Source: Xanthobacteraceae bacterium
GTDB taxonomy: Bacteria; Pseudomonadota; Alphaproteobacteria; Rhizobiales; Xanthobacteraceae
Reading direction: 5' to 3'
DNA: 11,105 nt
NCBI GenBank assembly: GCA_030036975.1
Contig: JASHSE010000518.1
Span: forward strand, 1 to 11,105
The notes beneath the pieces were generated by a model. The model was not told where the DNA came from. It ran no database searches and worked only from the letters and a program-made list of their open reading frames with translations. Made by a program: the position numbers and the translations under genes. Shown here piece by piece: positions 6,484 through 11,105 of the stretch; position 1 is the stretch's first letter, and each line of letters starts with the position of its first letter.

Positions 6484-7446
6484 ATGAGCCGACCGCACAC
6501 CGCCCCGCCCCCATCCGAGGATCGCGCCGAACGGTCCTACCTGATTGGCGGTCAGAATGTTGCCGTCGAGCGGCTAGAATCCGGCCTGCACATTGTCGCA
6601 ACGCCGATCGGGAACCTCGGCGACATCACGCTGCGTGCGCTCGCGGCGTTGGCGGGCGCCGATCTGATCGCCTGCGAGGACACGCGCGTCACCCGCAAGC
6701 TCCTTGACCGCTACGGCATCCGCACGCCGCTGACGCCATACCACGACCACAATGCGGCCGATGCGCGCCCCAAATTGCTGCGCCGGATCGGCGACGGCGC
6801 GGCGGTCGTGCTCGTTTCGGACGCTGGAACGCCGCTCGTGTCCGACCCCGGCTACAAGCTGGTGCGCGCCGCGCAGGATGCCGGTTACGGCGTTGCGGCC
6901 ATTCCCGGCCCTTCGGCGGTGTTGACGGCGCTGGCAGTCGCGGGATTGCCGACCGATCAATTTTTCTTCGCCGGCTTTTTGCCGCCCAAACAGGCAGCGC
7001 GCCGCGCGCGCATTGCCGAACTCGCCCGTATCCCGGCGACGCTCGTGTTGTTCGAGACCGGCCCGCGCCTCGCCGCGACACTGGCCGATCTGGCGGCCGG
7101 CCTCGGCCAAATACGCGAGGCGGCGCTGTGCCGCGAACTGACCAAATTGCACGAAGAGATCCGCCGCGGTGATCTCAAAATGCTTGCCGAAAGCTGTGCC
7201 GTGGAGGAGCCGCGCGGCGAAATCGTCCTCGTCGTCGGGCCGCCGACCGCGGCAGAACGGCCGAGCGCCGAGGACACAGACGAGCTGTTGCGCAGCGCGC
7301 TGTCGCGCACCTCGCTGAAAGCGGCCGTGGCCGAGGTCGCCGCCGCCACCGGCTTGCCGCGCCGGCAAATTTATCAGCGCGCGCTCGCGCTCGAAAACGA
7401 AACGGGCCGCGACAGGACCGAGGCACCCGATGCAGCGCCGCGCTAA
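6484..7446 (+). CDS. rsmI: 16S rRNA (cytidine(1402)-2'-O)-methyltransferase RsmI
   Basis: RsmI uses S-adenosylmethionine to 2'-O-methylate C1402 of 16S rRNA in the decoding centre. The 320-residue product shows the tetrapyrrole-methylase-like fold motifs: LHIVATPIGNLGDITLRAL (~35-53), ACEDTRVTRKLLDRYGI (~63-79), VLVSDAGTPLVSDPGY (~109-124), IPGPSAVLTALAVAGLP (~140-156), FFAGFLP, LFETGPRL and CRELTKLHEEIRRG (~216-229), followed by RGEIVLVV. The C-terminal SLKAAVAEVAAATGLPRRQIYQ (~277-298) is the helix-turn-helix tail common in this family. ATG 6484 is kept because the N-terminal SYLIGGQ text resembles rhizobial homologues; no strong ribosome site precedes it. Its last 17 nt overlap yraN, so the two are probably coupled. 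It is divergent from the YraM-type lipoprotein. Confidence 0.96.
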   Translation: MSRPHTAPPPSEDRAERSYLIGGQNVAVERLESGLHIVATPIGNLGDITLRALAALAGADLIACEDTRVTRKLLDRYGIRTPLTPYHDHNAADARPKLLRRIGDGAAVVLVSDAGTPLVSDPGYKLVRAAQDAGYGVAAIPGPSAVLTALAVAGLPTDQFFFAGFLPPKQAARRARIAELARIPATLVLFETGPRLAATLADLAAGLGQIREAALCRELTKLHEEIRRGDLKMLAESCAVEEPRGEIVLVVGPPTAAERPSAEDTDELLRSALSRTSLKAAVAEVAAATGLPRRQIYQRALALENETGRDRTEAPDAAPR

Positions 7447-7837
7447 GCCTCCTCGACGGCTCAAACCGGCACCCCGCCCGGAGCGTTTGGCCGCGTTCCA
7501 GCTCGGCATCTCGGCGGAGAGCCGCGCCGCGCTGTTGCTGATCGCCAAGGCCTATCGCATCGTGGCGCGGCGCTGGAAAACGCCGTTTGGCGAAATCGAC
7601 ATCGTGGCGCGCCGGCGCCGCGACCTGGTGTTCGTCGAAGTCAAGGCGCGCGAACGCCTTGACGACGCGGCCGAAGCAGTGACCGAGCGCAGCCGGCAGC
7701 GCATCGTCGCGGCCGCCGAAATGTGGCTCGCGCATCGGCCGCAGGATGCTCAGTGCACCATCCGTTTCGACGTGATCCTGGTCGCGCCCGGCAAAATGCC
7801 GCGCCATGTCGTCAACGCGTTCGATGCAACGCGTTAA
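7430..7837 (+). CDS. yraN: YraN family protein (UPF0102, predicted endonuclease-like fold)
   Basis: This 135-residue protein belongs to the UPF0102/YraN family, which has a restriction-endonuclease-like (PD-(D/E)XK) fold and no firmly established substrate. The putative active-site residues are retained: E30 in GISAESRAA, the GEID motif at residues 54-57 (D57), and the E-V-K triad at 70-72 in LVFVEVKARE, followed by IRFDVILV (~111-118). The arginine-rich N-terminal ~25 residues precede the conserved domain. ATG 7430 lies inside the end of rsmI with GAGG a few bases upstream, giving a 17-nt overlap and probable translational coupling. The rsmI-yraN pairing and the nearby YraM-type gene are a widely conserved neighbourhood. 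Any nuclease activity is inferred from the fold. Confidence 0.93.
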   Translation: MQRRAKPPRRLKPAPRPERLAAFQLGISAESRAALLLIAKAYRIVARRWKTPFGEIDIVARRRRDLVFVEVKARERLDDAAEAVTERSRQRIVAAAEMWLAHRPQDAQCTIRFDVILVAPGKMPRHVVNAFDATR

Positions 7838-7913
7838 GCGCTCGGGCCGGCAGCCGGTAGCCGCAGCAGCGAAAATTGCGTAGACGTTGGCAGCCCTCGC
7901 GCCGGAAACAGCC

Positions 7914-8876
7914 ATGCGCCTGAATGTCGCCGTCCAAATGGATCCGATCGAGCGGATCAACGTCCGCGGCGACTCGACCTTCGCGCTGCTGTTGGAAGCG
8001 CAGAACCGCTCCCACGCGCTGTCCTATTACACGCCCGACCGGCTCGTGCTGCACGACGGCAAGGTATCGGCCACGGTACGGCCGCTGGTCGTGCGCGACC
8101 TCGCTGGCGATCATTTCACGCTCGGCGAGCCGCGCCATGTCGACCTGGCCTCGTTCGACGTCGTGCTGTTGCGGCAGGACCCGCCGTTCGACCTCGCCTA
8201 CATCTCAACCACCCACATGCTCGACCGCATTCACCCGAACACGCTGGTGGTCAACGATCCGAGCGCCGTGCGCAACGCGCCGGAAAAGCTCTTTGTCATG
8301 GAATTTCCCGACCTGATGCCGCCGACGCTGATCACCCGCAGCCTCGACGCCATCAAGGCGTTCCGCGCCGAGCACGGCGACATCGTCATGAAGCCGCTCT
8401 ATGGTCTCGGCGGCCAGGCGGTGTTTCGGCTCGCCGCCGACGATCTCAATTTCGGCTCGCTCTATGACTTGTTTGCCAGCATGTTCCGCGAGCCGTGGGT
8501 GGTGCAGCAATTCCTGCCCGCGGTAAGAGACGGCGATAAGCGCATCATCCTGGTCGACGGCGAGTTCGCCGGCGCCATCAACCGCGTGCCGGCGGCCGAC
8601 GATTTGCGCTCCAACATGGTGCGCGGCGGCGTGCCGACCGCAACCGAACTGACCGAGCGCGAGCGCCACATCTGCGAGCGGCTTGGGCCGCACTTGCGCG
8701 AGCGCGGCCTGTTGTTCGTCGGCATCGACGTGATCGGCGGCTTTTTGACCGAGATCAACGTCACCTCGCCGACCGGCATCCGCGCGGTCAAAAATTTCGG
8801 CGGCCCGGACGTCGCAGCACTGATCTGGGACAAGATCGAGGCGAAGCGGGCCTACTTGGTGCCGACCAGCCATTGA
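7914..8876 (+). CDS. gshB: Glutathione synthetase, with an apparently replaced C-terminal tail
   Basis: GshB joins gamma-glutamylcysteine and glycine using ATP in the second step of glutathione synthesis. The 320-residue ATP-grasp protein begins MRLNVAVQMDPIERINVRGDSTF and contains LLRQDPPFDLAYISTT, NDPSAVRNAPEKLF, IVMKPLYGLGGQAVFR (~157-172, glycine-rich ATP loop), WVVQQFLPAVRDGDKRI, and FVGIDVIGGFLTEINVTSPTG (~268-288), where E280 and N282 are the expected metal ligands. ATG 7914 starts at the family's normal N-terminus; an upstream TTG at 7887 adds nine residues without family character. The oddity is the 3' end. From V283 to R312 the DNA is repeated 946 bp downstream, and this copy ends in RAYLVPTSH where the downstream remnant ends RN. 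All catalytic parts remain, so the enzyme should be active. Confidence 0.96.
   Translation: MRLNVAVQMDPIERINVRGDSTFALLLEAQNRSHALSYYTPDRLVLHDGKVSATVRPLVVRDLAGDHFTLGEPRHVDLASFDVVLLRQDPPFDLAYISTTHMLDRIHPNTLVVNDPSAVRNAPEKLFVMEFPDLMPPTLITRSLDAIKAFRAEHGDIVMKPLYGLGGQAVFRLAADDLNFGSLYDLFASMFREPWVVQQFLPAVRDGDKRIILVDGEFAGAINRVPAADDLRSNMVRGGVPTATELTERERHICERLGPHLRERGLLFVGIDVIGGFLTEINVTSPTGIRAVKNFGGPDVAALIWDKIEAKRAYLVPTSH
8760..8849 (+). repeat. Left copy of the 90-bp direct repeat (3' part of the intact gshB; candidate attL)
   Basis: This stretch encodes gshB residues 283-312 and matches 9706-9795 at 85 of 90 positions. The first 47 bp (8760-8806) and last 29 bp (8821-8849) are identical; all five differences (8807, 8811, 8816, 8819, 8820) fall in the 14 bp between. 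Homology stops abruptly on both sides. Confidence 0.93.
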
Positions 8877-8892
8877 CCCATGCAAAGACCCT

Positions 8893-8997
8893 ATGAGTCT
8901 TCCGAAGATTGGTCAGAGCACGCAAGTCAGGGGGCACTGGCGGTACAACTATTCGACAAGGAAATATGAGTGGGTGAAAGCTCACTGGCGCGTCTAG
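8893..8997 (+). CDS. Small ORF: 34-residue protein with two HWR motifs, function unknown
   Basis: ATG 8893 to TAG 8995-8997 encodes 34 residues starting MSLPKIGQSTQ. It contains two similar blocks, VRGHWR (residues 12-17) and VKAHWR (28-33), separated by YNYSTRKYEW, and is rich in aromatic and basic residues. This regularity is unlikely to be chance and supports a real coding sequence. It begins 16 nt after the gshB stop on the same strand, so it could be read through from the gshB transcript; the sequence before its ATG is not a good Shine-Dalgarno. Its GC content, counted at 55 of 105 bases, is clearly below the flanking genes. I do not assign a function. A truncated end of a longer gene carried by the inserted element is an alternative. 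Confidence 0.45.
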   Translation: MSLPKIGQSTQVRGHWRYNYSTRKYEWVKAHWRV

Positions 8998-9021
8998 ATA
9001 CCTACCAGACAGAGATTCGCC

Positions 9022-9432
9022 TCACCCCTCGCTCTCGATCTTCTCCCGCGCGGCGCTCGCAAGAAAGGCAGAGCGGGTGAGGCCGCGGCGCTCGGCGGCC
9101 TCGTCAATCGCGTTCAGCAGGCCGGCGTCGAGCGAGAGATTGGCTTTGACCGAGCGGCCGGCGTCGAGCACGAGCGGCACGTAGGCGAGAATGCCGCCCC
9201 GCACCAGCGCGGCAGCCACCTCCGGATCGGCGCGCAGCTTTTCCGCCGAACGGGGCTTGGGGATTTTCTCACCGTCCGCACGGGCATCCTCGACCCACAG
9301 GGTTACCGCCTCGACGGCGTTGCGCAGGGCGTCATCGACGGTGACGCCGCCCGAGGTACAACCCGGCAGGTCGGGGACCACGACGCCAAAGGCGCCGGGT
9401 TTCCCATCCACAATGGCGACATAGCGGGCCAT
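9022..9432 (-). CDS. hicB: HicB-family antitoxin with C-terminal ribbon-helix-helix domain
   Basis: HicB neutralises the HicA mRNA interferase and usually represses its own operon. The 136-residue product has the HicB-type partial RNase H fold at the N-terminus: ARYVAIVDGKPGAFGVVVPD, then LPGCTSGGVTVDDALRNAVEAV (~22-43), and a Pro-rich connector (KIPKPRS). Residues ~94-134 (SVKANLSLDAGLLNAIDEAA, then GLTRSAFLASAAREKIE) look like a ribbon-helix-helix DNA-binding domain, consistent with autorepression. The start ATG 9432 has AGGAG about 6 nt upstream. It lies 9 nt downstream of hicA in the same transcript. The pair is within the segment flanked by the gshB repeats. Confidence 0.9.
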   Translation of the reverse strand: MARYVAIVDGKPGAFGVVVPDLPGCTSGGVTVDDALRNAVEAVTLWVEDARADGEKIPKPRSAEKLRADPEVAAALVRGGILAYVPLVLDAGRSVKANLSLDAGLLNAIDEAAERRGLTRSAFLASAAREKIESEG

Positions 9433-9441
9433 GAAATCTCC

Positions 9442-9633
9442 TCATTGCCACCCGGCTTGGCGCGAGATCGCACGGGCCACGCCGGGCGAGAGCATCTGGT
9501 GTCGCAGAACGACAATGCGGCCGGGCCGGTTTGGGTGTTTGAATACGTCATGGTCGCCGCCATGACGCTCAATCCAGCCTTCCCGCTTGAGTCGAGCCAC
9601 GGCTTTCCTCCGGTTCGCTTCGGCTTGGGCCAT
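9442..9633 (-). CDS. hicA: HicA-family toxin (predicted mRNA interferase)
   Basis: HicA toxins are small double-stranded-RNA-binding-fold proteins that cleave mRNA and arrest translation. From ATG 9633 the product is 63 residues, the usual HicA length. It contains KAVARLKREGWIERHGGDHD with the catalytic-type histidine (H28) in GGDHDVF, corresponding to the GSHHxxF motif of the family, and ends with the SPGVARAISRQAGW helix. The frame can be extended to an ATG at 9666, but that start would sit inside the likely promoter, so 9633 is preferred. The ribosome site is weak. It is the first gene of the pair, with hicB following after 9 nt. The residue before the histidine is D rather than the commoner S or H; whether that affects activity is unknown. 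Confidence 0.85.
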   Translation of the reverse strand: MAQAEANRRKAVARLKREGWIERHGGDHDVFKHPNRPGRIVVLRHQMLSPGVARAISRQAGWQ

Positions 9634-9651
9634 GGGCGCTCGCTCGATGCG

Positions 9652-9679
9652 TAAATATTGGCGCATGGACGTTTGTCAA
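9652..9679 (-). promoter_or_regulatory. Probable hicAB promoter
   Basis: On the minus strand TTGACA (9679-9674) matches the consensus -35 exactly, and TATTTA (9657-9652) lies 16 bp further as a -10. Transcription would start near 9645, about 11 nt before the hicA ATG at 9633. The box pair overlaps the upstream ATG at 9666, which argues against that start. HicB autorepression would be expected to act here, but I cannot define an operator. Confidence 0.5.
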
Positions 9680-9705
9680 TCAAGCTGCCCAAAATAACGT
9701 GTGGT

Positions 9706-9795
9706 GTCACCTCGCCGACCGGCATCCGCGCGGTCAAAAATTTCGGCGGCCCAGACATCGCGGCGTTGATCTGGGACAAGATCGAGGCGAAGCGG
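9706..9795 (+). repeat. Right copy of the 90-bp direct repeat (orphan gshB tail; candidate attR)
   Basis: It matches 8760-8849 at 85 of 90 positions. Of the five differences four are synonymous in the gshB frame, and the fifth changes Val to Ile. The repeat begins exactly at a gshB codon boundary (GTC) and the DNA just before it (AACGTGTGGT) is unrelated to gshB coding. Confidence 0.93.
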
Positions 9796-9801
9796 AATTA
9801 G
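9706..9801 (+). pseudogene. gshB: Orphan 3' fragment of gshB (displaced original tail)
   Basis: The fragment reads in frame VTSPTGIRAVKNFGGPDIAA, then LIWDKIEAKRN and a TAG at 9799-9801. It has no start codon and lacks the ATP-grasp core and the E-x-N metal ligands, so it cannot be an enzyme. Its frame is undamaged and its differences from the intact gene are nearly all silent, which suggests it was functional until recently. Its stop is 10 nt from the stop of the convergent MFS gene, the spacing expected of the original gshB end. Confidence 0.85.
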
Positions 9802-9811
9802 TCCTGCCGCT

Positions 9812-11105
9812 TCATGCGCGCGCCGGTGCGGGAGCTGCTGCGCTGACGCCGGCGCCTGAAGACTTGCGGATCGATATCACCGCCAACGCCGCAATGATAC
9901 ACAGCGCACCGGCGACGAAGAACGCCGGCAGGTAGGTAGCGAACTCGGTGCGCACCAGACCGGCGCCGAACGCCGCGCTGGCGGCGCCGATCTGATGTCC
10001 GGCGAACACCCAACCGAACACCATGCCGGCCTTTTCGCGGCCGAAGCGGTCGGCCGTGATTTTCACCGTGGGCGGCACGGTCGCGATCCAATCGAGACCG
10101 TAAAACACCGCGAACAGCGACAGACCGTAGAACGTGAAATCGGTGAACGGCAGGTAGAGCAACGACAGCCCGCGCAGGCCGTAATACCAAAACAGTAACC
10201 AACGCGGATCGAAGCGGTCCGACAGCCAGCCCGAGCCGATCGTGCCGATGAAATCGAAAATGCCCATCATGGCGAGCACGCTCGCCGCGGTGACCGCCGG
10301 CAGACCGTAGTCGTGGCACAGCGTGACGAAATGGGTTTGGATCAGGCCGTTGGTGCTGCAGCCGCACACGAAGAAGGTGCCGAACAGCACCCAGAAGATC
10401 GGTACGCGCGCGGCGTCCTTGAGCACAACGAGCGGAGACAGCAGCAGCGACACTAAGCCGACGCCGGCGGCCGGCGGCGGCGCGACCGCGGTCTCGCCGT
10501 AGAGCGGCAGCCCGACGTCGCTCGGCCGGTCGCGCATCAACAGCAGCGCCACGCACCCGGCGAGCGCCAGCATGCAGCACACCAAGACCAGCGCCATGCG
10601 CCAGCCGTAGCTGGTCGCCACCCGTGCGATCAGAGGCAGGAACAGCAATTGCCCGGTCGCATTGCTGGCGGCAAAAATGCCCATCACCAGGCCGCGGCGC
10701 GCATTGAACCAGCGCGTCGCCACCGTCACGGCCAGCACCATCGCGGTGAGCCCGCTGCCGATACCGACCACGATGCCCCACAGCAGAACGAGCTGCCACA
10801 CCTTCGTCATCATGAGCGACGTCAAAAAGCCCGCTGAAATGAGGATGACCGCGCACACCATGACGGCGCGCACACCGTAGCGGTTCATGAACGCGGCGGC
10901 GAACGGGCCGAACAATCCAAACAGCATCAGCCGGATCGCCAACGCCGAGGATATTTGATCGTTGGCCCAGCCGAATTCGTGCTCCAGCGGCACGATCAGC
11001 ACGCCCGGCGTACTCATGGCGGCCGCGGTCACGATGGTGGTTATGAGCGTGACGCCAACGACAACCCAGCCGTAATGGATGTTGCGGCGGCCGAGCGTCG
11101 CGGCC
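9812..11105 (-). CDS. MFS transporter, N-terminus beyond the window
   Basis: This major facilitator superfamily permease is hydrophobic throughout, with roughly twelve membrane segments split by a hydrophilic central loop (around MRDRPSDVGLPLYGETAV and a Pro/Ala stretch). The frame stays open to base 11105: upstream of a GTG at 11032 it reads NIHYGWVVVGVTLITTIVTA, which is the first membrane helix. The gene therefore starts outside the window and the 11032 start is not real. Other MFS features are NRYGVRAVMV, ATRWFNARRGLVMGIFAAS, SGWLSDRFDPRW and RFGREKAGMVFGWVFAGHQI, a pattern recalling the oxalate/formate and monocarboxylate branches. Substrate cannot be stated. The C-terminal tail is Ala/Pro rich. 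It converges on gshB's displaced tail. Confidence 0.92.
   Translation of the reverse strand, partial: AATLGRRNIHYGWVVVGVTLITTIVTAAAMSTPGVLIVPLEHEFGWANDQISSALAIRLMLFGLFGPFAAAFMNRYGVRAVMVCAVILISAGFLTSLMMTKVWQLVLLWGIVVGIGSGLTAMVLAVTVATRWFNARRGLVMGIFAASNATGQLLFLPLIARVATSYGWRMALVLVCCMLALAGCVALLLMRDRPSDVGLPLYGETAVAPPPAAGVGLVSLLLSPLVVLKDAARVPIFWVLFGTFFVCGCSTNGLIQTHFVTLCHDYGLPAVTAASVLAMMGIFDFIGTIGSGWLSDRFDPRWLLFWYYGLRGLSLLYLPFTDFTFYGLSLFAVFYGLDWIATVPPTVKITADRFGREKAGMVFGWVFAGHQIGAASAAFGAGLVRTEFATYLPAFFVAGALCIIAALAVISIRKSSGAGVSAAAPAPARA

Larger units (their letters stand above)
8760..9705. mobile_element. Putative 946-bp insertion in the 3' end of gshB carrying a microprotein ORF and hicAB
   Basis: The unit between the starts of two direct repeats is 946 bp. 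Removing it would leave one gshB with the tail found at 9706-9801, ending 10 nt from the convergent MFS gene, a plausible ancestral arrangement. The segment contains a replacement gshB C-terminus, a 34-residue ORF of about 52% GC, and a HicA-HicB toxin-antitoxin pair. No integrase, transposase or terminal inverted repeats are visible. Integrative elements that target gene 3' ends commonly carry a replacement end like this. Other explanations are a remnant left by deletion of a larger island, or a partial gene duplication with inserted DNA. The duplication is certain; the mobile interpretation is inference. Confidence 0.55.

Noticed and set aside
8850..9705. Terminal inverted repeats of a transposon at the ends of the inserted segment
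   Set aside because: I compared the boundary sequences by eye and found no matching inverted ends and no short target-site duplication other than the 90-bp gshB homology, so a conventional IS or transposon is not supported.
9303..9779. Minus-strand open frame of 158 residues across the hicAB region
   Set aside because: Out of frame with both hicA and hicB, and its N-terminus is simply the antisense of the orphan gshB tail. It resembles the antisense of intact gshB only because of the duplication.
9798..10856. Minus-strand open frame of 352 residues inside the MFS gene
   Set aside because: Out of frame with the transporter, which has coherent membrane helices; this frame is Arg-rich and non-hydrophobic.

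Overview
The window is high-GC DNA with the gene order and protein types of an alphaproteobacterium, most likely Rhizobiales/Hyphomicrobiales (Bradyrhizobium- or Xanthobacteraceae-like). The evidence is the hrcA / rph-rdgB-hemW neighbourhood, the rsmI-yraN pair beside a YraM/LpoA-type lipoprotein, and an alphaproteobacterial-style gshB. No rRNA, tRNA, CRISPR array or transposase gene is visible.

Layout. Bases 1-348 (minus) hold the N-terminal third of the heat-shock repressor HrcA, running off the left edge. A GNAT acetyltransferase (plus) and a MmgE/PrpD-family protein (minus) follow, converging with a 1-nt gap. They sit between hrcA and rph, which are often direct divergent neighbours in this group. 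From 2501 to 5066 runs a tight plus-strand operon: rph (RNase PH), rdgB (non-canonical purine NTP pyrophosphatase) and hemW (heme chaperone, overlapping rdgB). Converging on it is a lipoprotein of the YraM/LppC penicillin-binding-protein-activator type (5079-6320, minus). This is divergent from rsmI (16S rRNA C1402 2'-O-methyltransferase), which overlaps yraN (UPF0102). The rsmI-yraM-yraN grouping is also conserved in enterobacteria. Then comes gshB (glutathione synthetase). The right end (9812-11105, minus) is an MFS transporter whose N-terminus lies beyond the window.

The unusual region is 8760-9801. The last ~90 bp of gshB occur twice as direct repeats (8760-8849 and 9706-9795; 85/90 identical, 946 bp apart). 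The second copy is an orphan gshB tail with its own stop codon, 10 nt from the end of the convergent MFS gene. This is the footprint of an insertion into the 3' end of gshB in which the arriving DNA supplied a replacement C-terminus. Between the repeats are a 34-residue ORF (8893-8997) with two V-[RK]-x-H-W-R motifs and lower GC, and a hicA-hicB toxin-antitoxin pair (minus) with its own promoter-like site. No integrase is present, so this is either a very small element mobilised in trans or the scar of a larger island.

Most of the window is housekeeping: protein quality control, RNA maturation, nucleotide-pool cleaning, heme handling, ribosome modification, envelope biogenesis and glutathione synthesis. 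The gshB insertion is the accessory part.
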